A stretch of DNA of 64,000 nucleotides from Desulfonatronum thioautotrophicum. Its GTDB lineage: Bacteria; Desulfobacterota; Desulfovibrionia; Desulfovibrionales; Desulfonatronaceae. The position numbers and the translations under genes are program-made. This document shows positions 52,899-59,898 of the stretch, piece by piece; position 1 is the first letter of the stretch; the number at the start of each line of letters is the position of its first letter. The notes under the pieces are model-generated. The model had not been told where the DNA came from and did no database searches. It saw only the letters and a list, made by a program, of their open reading frames with translations. The stretch spans positions 62,001 through 126,000 of the forward strand of contig NZ_JYNO01000004.1 of the NCBI RefSeq assembly GCF_000934745.1, given 5' to 3'.

Positions 52899-53155
52899 AG
52901 TTGGTCAGGCCATACTTAAAATTCGAGAATGCCTACCTTTTCGGGTCTTATGCTGAAGGACGTCAGCATGAGCATAGTGATCTGGATATCGGTATCATTG
53001 TGCATCATATTGATGACGATTATTTGGAGACCCTGAAAAATCTTTATCGAATCCGAAGGCTTTTGGATGTTCGGATTGAGCCGCACCTTTTTGTAACGAG
53101 TAACGATCCAACAGGGTTTATTGATACTGTCGCAGCAACAGGCTTGCGGCTTTAG
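52856..53155 (+). CDS. MNT nucleotidyltransferase partner of HEPN protein
   Basis: A 99-residue MNT protein with AYLFGSYAEGRQHEHSDLDI (GS and DxD complete). The gene overlaps the HEPN gene by 43 bases. It likely neutralises the HEPN toxin. Confidence 0.83.
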   Translation: MDKEQAVALAKEYLKLVRPYLKFENAYLFGSYAEGRQHEHSDLDIGIIVHHIDDDYLETLKNLYRIRRLLDVRIEPHLFVTSNDPTGFIDTVAATGLRL

Positions 53156-53183
53156 CTTTTTTTCACGCCCAGAGAGGTACCAT

Positions 53184-53723
53184 ATGACCGCCAACCCAGC
53201 ACCCTTCATCGAGCGCTATAGCGCCTCCGACCACCGCCAATGGCAGGGCGACTGGGAGCTGATCCTCGGTTCGCCGTATGCCATGACGCCTTCGCCCACG
53301 TTCACCCATCAACGGACAACCGGAAACATCTATCGCCAGCTTGCCGAAGCCCTGGATGGATGCCCGGGCTGTCATGCCGTGTTCGAGACGGATGTGGAGT
53401 TTTCCGAGGACACCGTGGTTCGACCGGACTGCATGGTGATCTGCTACGAGCCGGAAGGCGACCGCCTGACCCGGGCCCCGGAGCTGATCTTCGAGGTGAT
53501 CTCCAAGTCCAGCGCCCGGCGGGACGAACTGCTCAAGTTCGAGCTGTACCAAAGCGAAGGGGTGACCCATTACGTGCTGGTCTACCCGGACAAGCGCAAG
53601 GCCAAGGTGTATCGACTGGTGGACGGGGTGTATCGCAAGGTTGGCGACTTTTCGAGAGAAACGCGGCTGTTCGATCTGAGCAGATGCGCCATTGACTTTG
53701 ATTTCGGGTTTATCTGGCGGTGA
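53184..53723 (+). CDS. Uma2 family (DUF820) PD-(D/E)XK nuclease-like protein
   Basis: A 179-residue Uma2 protein: VVRPDCMVICYEPEG (Asp), PELIFEVISKSSARRDELLK (Glu, Lys) and YQSEGVTHYVLVYPDKRKA. This is the restriction-endonuclease-like fold with conserved acidic residues. The function is unknown; such genes are frequent in accessory DNA. ATG 53184 has GAGAGGT upstream. The base composition is GC-rich again, unlike the HEPN/MNT pair before it. Confidence 0.85.
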   Translation: MTANPAPFIERYSASDHRQWQGDWELILGSPYAMTPSPTFTHQRTTGNIYRQLAEALDGCPGCHAVFETDVEFSEDTVVRPDCMVICYEPEGDRLTRAPELIFEVISKSSARRDELLKFELYQSEGVTHYVLVYPDKRKAKVYRLVDGVYRKVGDFSRETRLFDLSRCAIDFDFGFIWR

Positions 53724-53731
53724 CAGGATAG

Positions 53732-53893
53732 AGCGGTCTGGTCTATTTTGAGGACGCGGAAAAGGAGATCGGGGATATTGACCTGATCATGGGCAGTGGC
53801 GTTGAAAAAATGAGCCGGACCTTCTGGGATCGAGTCAAACGCTTTTTTCAGGGAAACTATTCAGAACATCTTGCGTTGCTCTTCCTCCTGTAA
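53732..53893 (+). pseudogene. C-terminal fragment resembling an AbiEii-type nucleotidyltransferase
   Basis: 54 codons read SGLVYFEDAEKEIGDIDLIM and end FWDRVKRFFQ plus a short tail. The pattern ALxYFxDAE ... W..VKxFF is typical of the C-termini of AbiEii/DUF1814-like toxins or their neighbours. No upstream part is present, because the Uma2 gene ends just before. I treat it as a remnant; the family is not certain. Confidence 0.45.
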
Positions 53894-53920
53894 TCGGAAG
53901 CAGGATCGATGCCCATTTTC

Positions 53921-54196
53921 TTATGCCCCCACGGGGCATCGTCCTCTAGCCCAGGGTTGGCCAGCTAAAGGCTGGACTACCCTGGGAGAATTGCAAGTAA
54001 GAGAAACAACCCCAACGGGGTTGCGTCAGTCAGATACGTCTTCGTTCATTACTGGCCATTTTTGATTTTGAGGACGCAACCCCGTTGGGGTTGGTGGAGG
54101 AAATTCGACGCTGGTCCCAGGGTAGCGGCGATGCGCCGCAACCCTGGGCTATGGGGCTGAATCCCGTTGGGATTCTTGAAAAAAGAATACAGTCCT
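53921..54196. repeat. Compound palindromic element with TAGCCCAGGGTTGG arms (copy 2)
   Basis: A second copy of the element at 37632-37912: TTATGCCCC..., TAGCCCAGGGTTGG, inner CAACCCCAACGGGGTTG and GCAACCCCGTTGGGG, then AACCCTGGGCTATGG, GAATCCCGTTGGGATTC and an A-run with ACAGTC. Order and length are nearly the same. It fills the gap before the DUF6922 gene. Confidence 0.75.
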
Positions 54197-54257
54197 CAAC
54201 ACATCAAGAACAGTCACGAGAACTCAGCTGAGTAGTTGATTTTCAGGAATTTATTCC

Positions 54258-54518
54258 ATGAGAGAGGAGCTTTTCTGGGACCGGGATGCCGCGAACGTAT
54301 CTCCGGACGTGGAAATCGAGCGGGCCATCAACTTCGGCGGATTTGACTTCATCCAGCATGTCCAGGACAAGCACGGGATGGACCGCTTCACGGATGTCCT
54401 GATGCACAGCCGCAACCTCAGCCGCAAGGCCGTGAACTATTGGTGCCTTGTGTTGCATCTTGACCGCGCGAAGACCAGGACCTTCACCATGGATCGAATG
54501 TGGTCTCCGTTCCGGTGA
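54258..54518 (+). CDS. Small DUF6922-like protein
   Basis: An 86-residue protein with ELFWDRDAANVSPDVEIERA near the start, the ELFWDxD pattern of small accessory proteins usually encoded with nucleotidyltransferase genes (a possible link to the fragment at 53732). No membrane part is seen. The start ATG 54258 has a poor ribosome site. The role is unknown. Confidence 0.62.
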   Translation: MREELFWDRDAANVSPDVEIERAINFGGFDFIQHVQDKHGMDRFTDVLMHSRNLSRKAVNYWCLVLHLDRAKTRTFTMDRMWSPFR

Positions 54519-54614
54519 GCGCAAGACGTCCTTGATTTCAGAACACAGTCGTGTGAAAAACCCACCCAGGCAGGCTACTCTGCACCAAAGCACTCTCCTG
54601 TAAGGACAACAGAA

Positions 54615-55091
54615 ATGAAACAATCAAATAAAGAATTCCGAAATACCAAAGGCAAAGGCTTCACCATCATCGAGGTCCTCGTCGTGGTAGCCATCTTGGG
54701 CATCCTGGCCGCCATTGCCATTCCGGCGGTGACCAAATATGTCACGGATGCGCGGCGGTCAGACGGAAAGGTGGCCTTGCTGGAAGCAGCCCAGGCTATG
54801 GAACGGTACTTTACAACTAATAATTTTTCTTACAAAAATGCAACAATTAGCGCTTTGATGCGAGATAACTACTCTAAATACTATACCCTTTGCTTTACCA
54901 ATGTGGATCTTACTCAATGTAATAATTCTAATTCTGATGATATGGATTATATTATTAAAGCTGTACCTGATCCTAATGAAAGCCAAGCATCAGACACAGA
55001 TTGTTCTAAAATGTATATTGATCATATAGGTAATAGGGGTGCTAAAGATGCATCAGGTGGAGATAGTTATGAAAAATGTTGGAGATATTAG
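54615..55091 (+). CDS. pilE: Type IV pilin PilE/PilA-like
   Basis: A 158-residue pilin with leader to KGKG, cut before FTIIEVLVVVAILGILAAIAIP, with glutamate at +5. It has YVTDARRSDGKVALLEAAQAMERYF and the C-terminal cysteine pair region DCSKMYIDHIG... CWRY. The 5' half is GC-rich like the core; from about 54820 the sequence becomes AT-rich, where the variable surface part lies. AAGGACAACAG is before the start. It could be the major pilin or a PilE-type minor pilin. Confidence 0.88.
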   Translation: MKQSNKEFRNTKGKGFTIIEVLVVVAILGILAAIAIPAVTKYVTDARRSDGKVALLEAAQAMERYFTTNNFSYKNATISALMRDNYSKYYTLCFTNVDLTQCNNSNSDDMDYIIKAVPDPNESQASDTDCSKMYIDHIGNRGAKDASGGDSYEKCWRY

Positions 55092-55134
55092 TATTATATT
55101 TTTATACAATTAGAGTATACTAAAAGAGGTCAAA

Positions 55135-55581
55135 ATGATTTCAAATTTTGATAATAATACATCATTAAATTATGTCAAAGACATCACTGAAGCGATCATT
55201 GATCAGCCTAATGAATCCTACCGGGCGGTTTTACGCAAAAGTTTCCGTGTTCCGCAGGATGATGCGTTCCCGCTGCGGGTGACGGTCAACGGTCTGGAGG
55301 CGGAGCTTGTGGATAGTTCGGAGAATGGAATAAAATTATTGTATAAAGAGGACATGCAATGGGATGTCGATCAGACTTTGGAACGTATTGAACTCGCTTT
55401 CATGGAGCAGCGAGTTCATGCTTCCGGAGTTGTGGTGCATAGCTTCTCGACCGATTCCGGTGCGGCAACATACGGAGTCAGGCTCAATTTTCCGGATGTG
55501 GAGGGGCACAATGCCTTCAAGGAATATCATGCTGTGATCCGCAAGAGGCTTTTCCAAGGACAACATGCAACGACGGCATGA
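55135..55581 (+). CDS. PilZ domain protein (c-di-GMP effector)
   Basis: A 148-residue protein with the PilZ motifs: RKSFRVP (RxxxR) near residue 34 and LVDSSENGIKLLY ((D/N)xSxxG) near residue 60. The ligand motif is complete. The N-terminus is a short variable helix. Located 43 bases after pilE, it may be a pilus regulator. Together with the riboswitch at 35121 it points to c-di-GMP control. Confidence 0.82.
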   Translation: MISNFDNNTSLNYVKDITEAIIDQPNESYRAVLRKSFRVPQDDAFPLRVTVNGLEAELVDSSENGIKLLYKEDMQWDVDQTLERIELAFMEQRVHASGVVVHSFSTDSGAATYGVRLNFPDVEGHNAFKEYHAVIRKRLFQGQHATTA

Positions 55582-55590
55582 AGATGTACC

Positions 55591-55992
55591 ATGACCACCG
55601 ATAGCGACAAGCCCGACAAGGATGTCCTGCAGGATGTGCTGCTGGATGTTGAGCAGGTTGACGACCCTGAACTGCTGGAACTCATGGCGTTTATTGATGA
55701 AATGCGAGATTCATTCCAGCCGCCCCGCAAGGAAGGAACTAAGCGGAAGCAGGGAAAGCGCCGGGAAACGAAAAAGCGGAGCAGTTCCTATCTCACGCCC
55801 CAAAATTTTGAGTCGCTGGATCGCGTCAAGCGCGAGTGTCAGCGTCTCCTCAAGGTGAAAAAGTCCGGGCAGGTTTCGAAATCCCGGATCACGGATATCT
55901 CCCTGGAGATCATCCTGAAGGATTTTCAGCAACACCGGGAGAAAAGCATCCTTGCGCGCAAGCTCAAGGAATATTTGGATGGTCAGGGCTAG
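55591..55992 (+). CDS. Small charged protein of unknown function beside PilZ and ParA
   Basis: I do not recognise the family. It is 133 residues: an acidic N-terminus (DVLQDVLLDVEQVDDPELLE), a basic linker (KRKQGKRRETKKRSSS) and a helical C-terminus (SLEIILKDFQQHREKSIL). It follows the PilZ gene by nine bases. The stop codon directly abuts a repeat element, so the original C-terminus might have been changed. A role as partner of the ParA-like ATPase downstream is only a guess. Confidence 0.62.
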   Translation: MTTDSDKPDKDVLQDVLLDVEQVDDPELLELMAFIDEMRDSFQPPRKEGTKRKQGKRRETKKRSSSYLTPQNFESLDRVKRECQRLLKVKKSGQVSKSRITDISLEIILKDFQQHREKSILARKLKEYLDGQG

Positions 55993-56116
55993 CAGTCCGT
56001 TGAAAATTTCCCAATTGTTGCGTCGCTGCAAAAAGTTCGAACTCTCGCGTATGAATAAATACGCTTCGACTTTGACCTTTTTTTGCTCCTTGCACTTGGG
56101 ATTTTTGAACGGACTG
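55993..56116. repeat. Dispersed miniature element, copy 2 (inverted)
   Basis: Ends CAGTCCGTTGAAAA (55993) and TTTTTGAACGGACTG (to 56116) are inverted repeats. The inside (TTGTTGCGTCGCTGCAAAAAG, in parts; AATAAATACGCTTCGAC) matches, in reverse, the elements at 27632-27833 and 63046-63168. It is about 124 bases and lies directly at the stop of the preceding gene. Confidence 0.8.
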
Positions 56117-56130
56117 TGGAAAAGGATTTA

Positions 56131-56325
56131 ACGGGCTATCCAATTGGCTCAAGTTCTTTTCGTGCCCCGCAGGCTGCACACAAAATCCTAATGATATCAA
56201 ATTGTTGAACAAATAAACAGCAGGTGAGTTTTGGCTTGTCTGCGCGGCCAGCGGCCCATTTTGCTTATTTTGCGACATTGAATTCCTATCGTACAAGATC
56301 AACTTGAGCCAATTGGATAGCCCGC
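56131..56325. mobile_element. MITE with 25-bp terminal inverted repeats and 8-bp target duplication
   Basis: The left end (56131-56155) is ACGGGCTATCCAATTGGCTC plus AAGTT; the right end (56301-56325) is its reverse complement except for the outermost base. Both are flanked by the direct repeat AGGATTTA (56123-56130 and 56326-56333). The 195-base element has no coding capacity and is AT-rich. No second copy or transposase gene is seen in the window. Confidence 0.8.
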
Positions 56326-56427
56326 AGGATTTATTCAAAACTCAGTATAGGTGATTCCTCCTCGTGGGGGACATGCTACCGGTTCATCAAGGCCAATGAT
56401 GTCTGAACGTGAAGAAGGAGTTCATTG

Positions 56428-57348
56428 ATGATTATCGAATGCTCAAATTGCCATCGAAAACTGCGCCTCGATGAAAACCTTATTCCTGATCATCCCGTGC
56501 GGTTGCGCTGTTCTTCCTGCGGCAACAGCTTTCAGTACGAAAAGAGCAAGAATCCAGCCGAGAGCTCAACCCAAGAGTCTGAACAAAAAACCAGAAAAAT
56601 CGGTGTTTCCCTGAGCAAGGGCGGGGTCGGCAAGACGACGACCGCGGTGAATCTGGCGGCCGGTTGCGCTTTGGCCGGGTACAAGGTGCTGCTTGTGGAC
56701 ACGGATACCCAGGGTCAGGCCGCGTACATGCTCGGTGTCAAGCCTCCAGGCGGGCTGGCCGAGCTGATGACCCAGGAATTGCAGGCCGAAGAGGCCCTGT
56801 TTCAGGCCCGCGAGAATCTCTGGCTTCTGGCTGGAGGCAAGTCGTTGGCCGGCGTGAAACGGATGATCGACCGCAAGGACTTTGGGGCCGAGCATACACT
56901 TTCCGAAACGCTTGCCGGCATCGATGGCCGGTATGATTTCGTGATTGTGGATACGTCGCCGGGGTGGGACGCCCTGACGGTGAATGTCTTGTTTTATATC
57001 AACGAGCTGTTGGTCCCGGTTTCCCTGGAGATCATGACGATCCAGGCCCTGGGGTCTTTTTTCAAGAATTTGGGGGCGATCAAGAAGTATCACTCTGGCC
57101 TGAACATCAAATATATTGTTCCCAACTTCATGGACATGCGGGTCAAAAAGAAATCAGAAACCATTCTGGAGAAGCTGGAGTCCCTGTACAAGGACAAGCT
57201 CTGTGAACCTATTCGGTACAACAACGTGATTTCCCAGGCCCCCATGTACGGGAAAACCATTTACGAGTACGCTCCCGGCGCAAAAGGGGCCCAGGACTAT
57301 CGGGAACTTGTCCGCAAGGTTACCGGGCAGCCCCATCTTTTTCAGTAA
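56428..57348 (+). CDS. ParA/MinD-family ATPase with N-terminal zinc ribbon
   Basis: A 306-residue deviant-Walker ATPase. Residues 5-31 hold a zinc ribbon of the MJ0042 kind (C5, C8, C28, C31). It then has a linker, the P-loop SLSKGGVGKTTTAVNLAAG (two lysines), LLVDTDTQGQ and VIVDTSPGWD. These proteins position cargo, or partition DNA, by ATP-driven surface gradients. No ParB follows, so it is likely a cargo-positioning type. ATG 56428 has AAGGAG upstream. Close to PilZ and the small charged gene, it might place or switch the pilus machine; this is inference. Confidence 0.85.
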   Translation: MIIECSNCHRKLRLDENLIPDHPVRLRCSSCGNSFQYEKSKNPAESSTQESEQKTRKIGVSLSKGGVGKTTTAVNLAAGCALAGYKVLLVDTDTQGQAAYMLGVKPPGGLAELMTQELQAEEALFQARENLWLLAGGKSLAGVKRMIDRKDFGAEHTLSETLAGIDGRYDFVIVDTSPGWDALTVNVLFYINELLVPVSLEIMTIQALGSFFKNLGAIKKYHSGLNIKYIVPNFMDMRVKKKSETILEKLESLYKDKLCEPIRYNNVISQAPMYGKTIYEYAPGAKGAQDYRELVRKVTGQPHLFQ

Positions 57349-57528
57349 ATCAGGTATCGTACGGATCGCCATGGAGTGCGCATCCCGAGCGGGTGTCGTT
57401 GCTTTTGGCTCGTGGCAACGGAATGAAGGGCTTTCATCAAGTTCCAGGTTGGTTGCCATGGTCTGAAAAGGCCTTATTTTCCTCTCCAGACAAGCTGTTC
57501 ACGGAACCCCTCAGCCCTGGAGGTGAGC

Positions 57529-58584
57529 ATGGCCACGACACGCAGACAATTTTTACAGGGAATGGCTGTTACCGCCGGTTCCCTGTTCACCGCGGGGTGT
57601 GCCAACGCCCTGGATACAGGTTTTCCCAAGGACGAGTGGCGACCGGCCTATGCTGAATTGGAAGAGGCCGGGCTCCTGGCCGGGCGCATTGAGCAGGCCT
57701 ATGCCCGCCTGGAATCCTGCGACATCTGCCCCCATGGTTGCGGGGTGAACCGGCTTCGTGGGGAGAAGGGGTTTTGCGAGGCCGGCGCACGGGCCGTGGT
57801 ACACAGCCACGGACCGCATTTCGGAGAGGAATTGCCCCTGGTTGGCCGCGGCGGTTCCGGGACCATCTTCTTTTCCCATTGCAATCTGCGTTGCGTGTTC
57901 TGCCAGAACTGGCCCATTGCCCACCTGGGCCACGGCCGGGAGGTGGACGACGCCCGGTTGGCGGACGTAATGCTGGATCTGCAGCGCCGGGGCTGCCAGA
58001 ATATCAATGTGGTCACCCCCACGCATTTTCTGCCCAACATACTCGGGGCCGTGCGCATTGCCCTTCAGCAGGGTCTGCATCTGCCCCTGTGCTACAATAC
58101 CGGGGGCTATGACAGCGTGGACAGCGTCCGCCTGCTGGACGGCGTGGTGGACATTTATCTGCCGGACCTGAAGTTCATGAGCCCGGACGAGTCGGCCAGG
58201 TATGTGGTCAAGGGGCGGGGGGACTATCCGGATACGGCCAAGGCCGCCATTCTGGAAATGCACCGTCAGGTGGGTGACACGGTCGTTTCCGGCGACTCGA
58301 TTGCCCGGCGGGGGCTGATGATCCGTCACCTGGTCATGCCCAACCAGGTGGCCGGCACCAGGGAGTTCGTGGACTGGATGGCGGCCAATCTGCCGCGGGA
58401 AACCTACGTGAACATCATGTCCCAATACCGGGTGGAGCACATGGCCTTTGACTACCAGCCCATTGCCCGGGCCATCACCTCCCAGGAATACGTGGAAGCC
58501 ATGGAATGGGCCGTGGCGGCCGGGCTGACCAATCTGGATACGCGCTCGCTGGCCAACCTGGAAATCCATCGGCGGATGCTCTAG
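57529..58584 (+). CDS. Radical SAM protein with Tat-type leader (PflA-like)
   Basis: A 351-residue radical SAM protein with cluster motif CNLRCVFCQNW near residue 117. An extra N-terminal cysteine group (CDICPHGCGVNRLRGEKGFC) precedes it, as in PflA-like/AmmeMemoRadiSam-type enzymes. The N-terminus TTRRQFLQGMAVTAGSLFTA has a twin-arginine leader and ends in a possible lipobox (TAGC). ATG 57529 has GGAGG upstream. Radical SAM chemistry is normally cytoplasmic, so an export signal is odd. It is convergent with the second radical SAM gene. The substrate is unknown. Confidence 0.85.
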   Translation: MATTRRQFLQGMAVTAGSLFTAGCANALDTGFPKDEWRPAYAELEEAGLLAGRIEQAYARLESCDICPHGCGVNRLRGEKGFCEAGARAVVHSHGPHFGEELPLVGRGGSGTIFFSHCNLRCVFCQNWPIAHLGHGREVDDARLADVMLDLQRRGCQNINVVTPTHFLPNILGAVRIALQQGLHLPLCYNTGGYDSVDSVRLLDGVVDIYLPDLKFMSPDESARYVVKGRGDYPDTAKAAILEMHRQVGDTVVSGDSIARRGLMIRHLVMPNQVAGTREFVDWMAANLPRETYVNIMSQYRVEHMAFDYQPIARAITSQEYVEAMEWAVAAGLTNLDTRSLANLEIHRRML

Positions 58585-58611
58585 CCGATTTTTTTTCGCT
58601 CTGATCAAAAA

Positions 58612-58647
58612 AGAACGCCCGCCTGGTTGCGACCAGGCGGGCGTTCT
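58612..58647. terminator. Bidirectional terminator between the two radical SAM genes
   Basis: AGAACGCCCGCCTGGT (58612-58627) and its complement ACCAGGCGGGCGTTCT (58632-58647) form a 16-pair stem. A-rich DNA lies to the left and CTTTT to the right, suiting both converging transcripts. Confidence 0.92.
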
Positions 58648-58681
58648 CTTTTGATGGTTTGGGTCTGGGCCGGGGCTTTGC

Positions 58682-59866
58682 TCAGCTCCAGATGCCCGGA
58701 ATTTCGCGCTGACAGTCGGGACAACGGCCATTGTCGACCCGCATCTGGTCCACGATGAATCCCACTCGGGTGATGACTGCCTGGCCGCAGTCCGGGCAGA
58801 AGGTGTTTTCGCCGTCATGGCCGGGAACCTTGGCCACGTAGACAAAGCGCAGTCCGGCGTTTTGGGCTGTTTCCCGGGCCTGGTCCAGAATGGAGACCGG
58901 GGTGCGGGGCAGGGCGGAGAGGCGGTACAGGGGGTAGAAGCGGGCCAGGTGCAAGGGGGTGTCCGGGCCCAGCTCGCCGGCGATCCACCGACACATCTCG
59001 GCCAGGGCGTCCATGTCGTCGTTGAGCGTGGGGATGACAACACTGGTCAGTTCCAGGTGGACCCCGGAGCGTTTGATGATCCGCAGGGCGTCCAGCACCG
59101 GCTGCAGTTCCCCGCCGACCACTTCCCGGTAAAACGCCGGATCAAAGCCTTTCAGGTCCACGTTGGCCGCGTCGATGACCTCGCAGAGCTCCTGCAACGG
59201 CTCGGGACGGATGTAGGCCGCGGTATGCAACAGGTTGAGCATCCCGGCGTTTCGGGCCAATCTGGCGACATCCAGCATGTACTCATAAAAGATGACCGGC
59301 TCGCCAAAGGCAAAGCTCACGGAACGCAGCCCGGCGGCCTGGGCGTGGGCCACCACGGCCTCTGGCGACAGGTCGTAGGCATGAACGTCTTCGGGGCGGA
59401 CCAGGGCCATGTCCCAGACTTCGCAGAATTTGCAGTGCAGGTTGCAGCCGGCCGTGGACACGGACAGGGCCCGACTCCCGGGCACGACATGAAAAAACGG
59501 CTTGCGCTCCACCGGGTCTTCCTGGATCAGGGCCGGATTGGCGTAGGTCAGCGAGACGCCTTGTCCGGAACGGTTTTCCCGTGCCCGGCAAGGGGATCGC
59601 TGGCCTGGGGCCAGGGTGCATTGCCGGGGACAGAGTCCGCATTGGACGGCATTGCCGTCAACCGGGCTGAACCAGGGCGAGGGATGAGGCCGGACAAGAC
59701 CCCGCTGGGCAGTCTGGGATGCGCCGCCGGCCTGGGCGTGAGCAGGCCTGGGTGACGCGAGCATGGAGGCCAGGGCCGGCGCGCAGAGCCCGCAAGCCGC
59801 TGCCTTCAGGAACTGTTTTCTGTTCAGTGGCGGGGACGTTGTCGGTACTGGGGAAGTGTGCTGCAT
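58682..59866 (-). CDS. amrS: AmmeMemoRadiSam-type radical SAM enzyme with export leader
   Basis: A 394-residue protein. N-terminus NRKQFLKAAACGLCAPALAS, then PAHA, looks like a Tat-like or Sec leader with RK in place of RR. A conserved CGLCPRQC motif, cluster motif AGCNLHCKFCEVWD and a C-terminal zinc-ribbon-like pair (CPDCGQ; CPDCQRE) follow. This fits the radical SAM member of the AmmeMemoRadiSam system. The AMMECR1 and MEMO partners are not in the window. ATG 59866 has GGAG upstream. It follows the spermidine-synthase-like gene by 32 bases on the same strand. Confidence 0.85.
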   Translation of the reverse strand: MQHTSPVPTTSPPLNRKQFLKAAACGLCAPALASMLASPRPAHAQAGGASQTAQRGLVRPHPSPWFSPVDGNAVQCGLCPRQCTLAPGQRSPCRARENRSGQGVSLTYANPALIQEDPVERKPFFHVVPGSRALSVSTAGCNLHCKFCEVWDMALVRPEDVHAYDLSPEAVVAHAQAAGLRSVSFAFGEPVIFYEYMLDVARLARNAGMLNLLHTAAYIRPEPLQELCEVIDAANVDLKGFDPAFYREVVGGELQPVLDALRIIKRSGVHLELTSVVIPTLNDDMDALAEMCRWIAGELGPDTPLHLARFYPLYRLSALPRTPVSILDQARETAQNAGLRFVYVAKVPGHDGENTFCPDCGQAVITRVGFIVDQMRVDNGRCPDCQREIPGIWS

Positions 59867-59898
59867 GGAACAACTCCATTGGAGGTCACATGGTTGCA

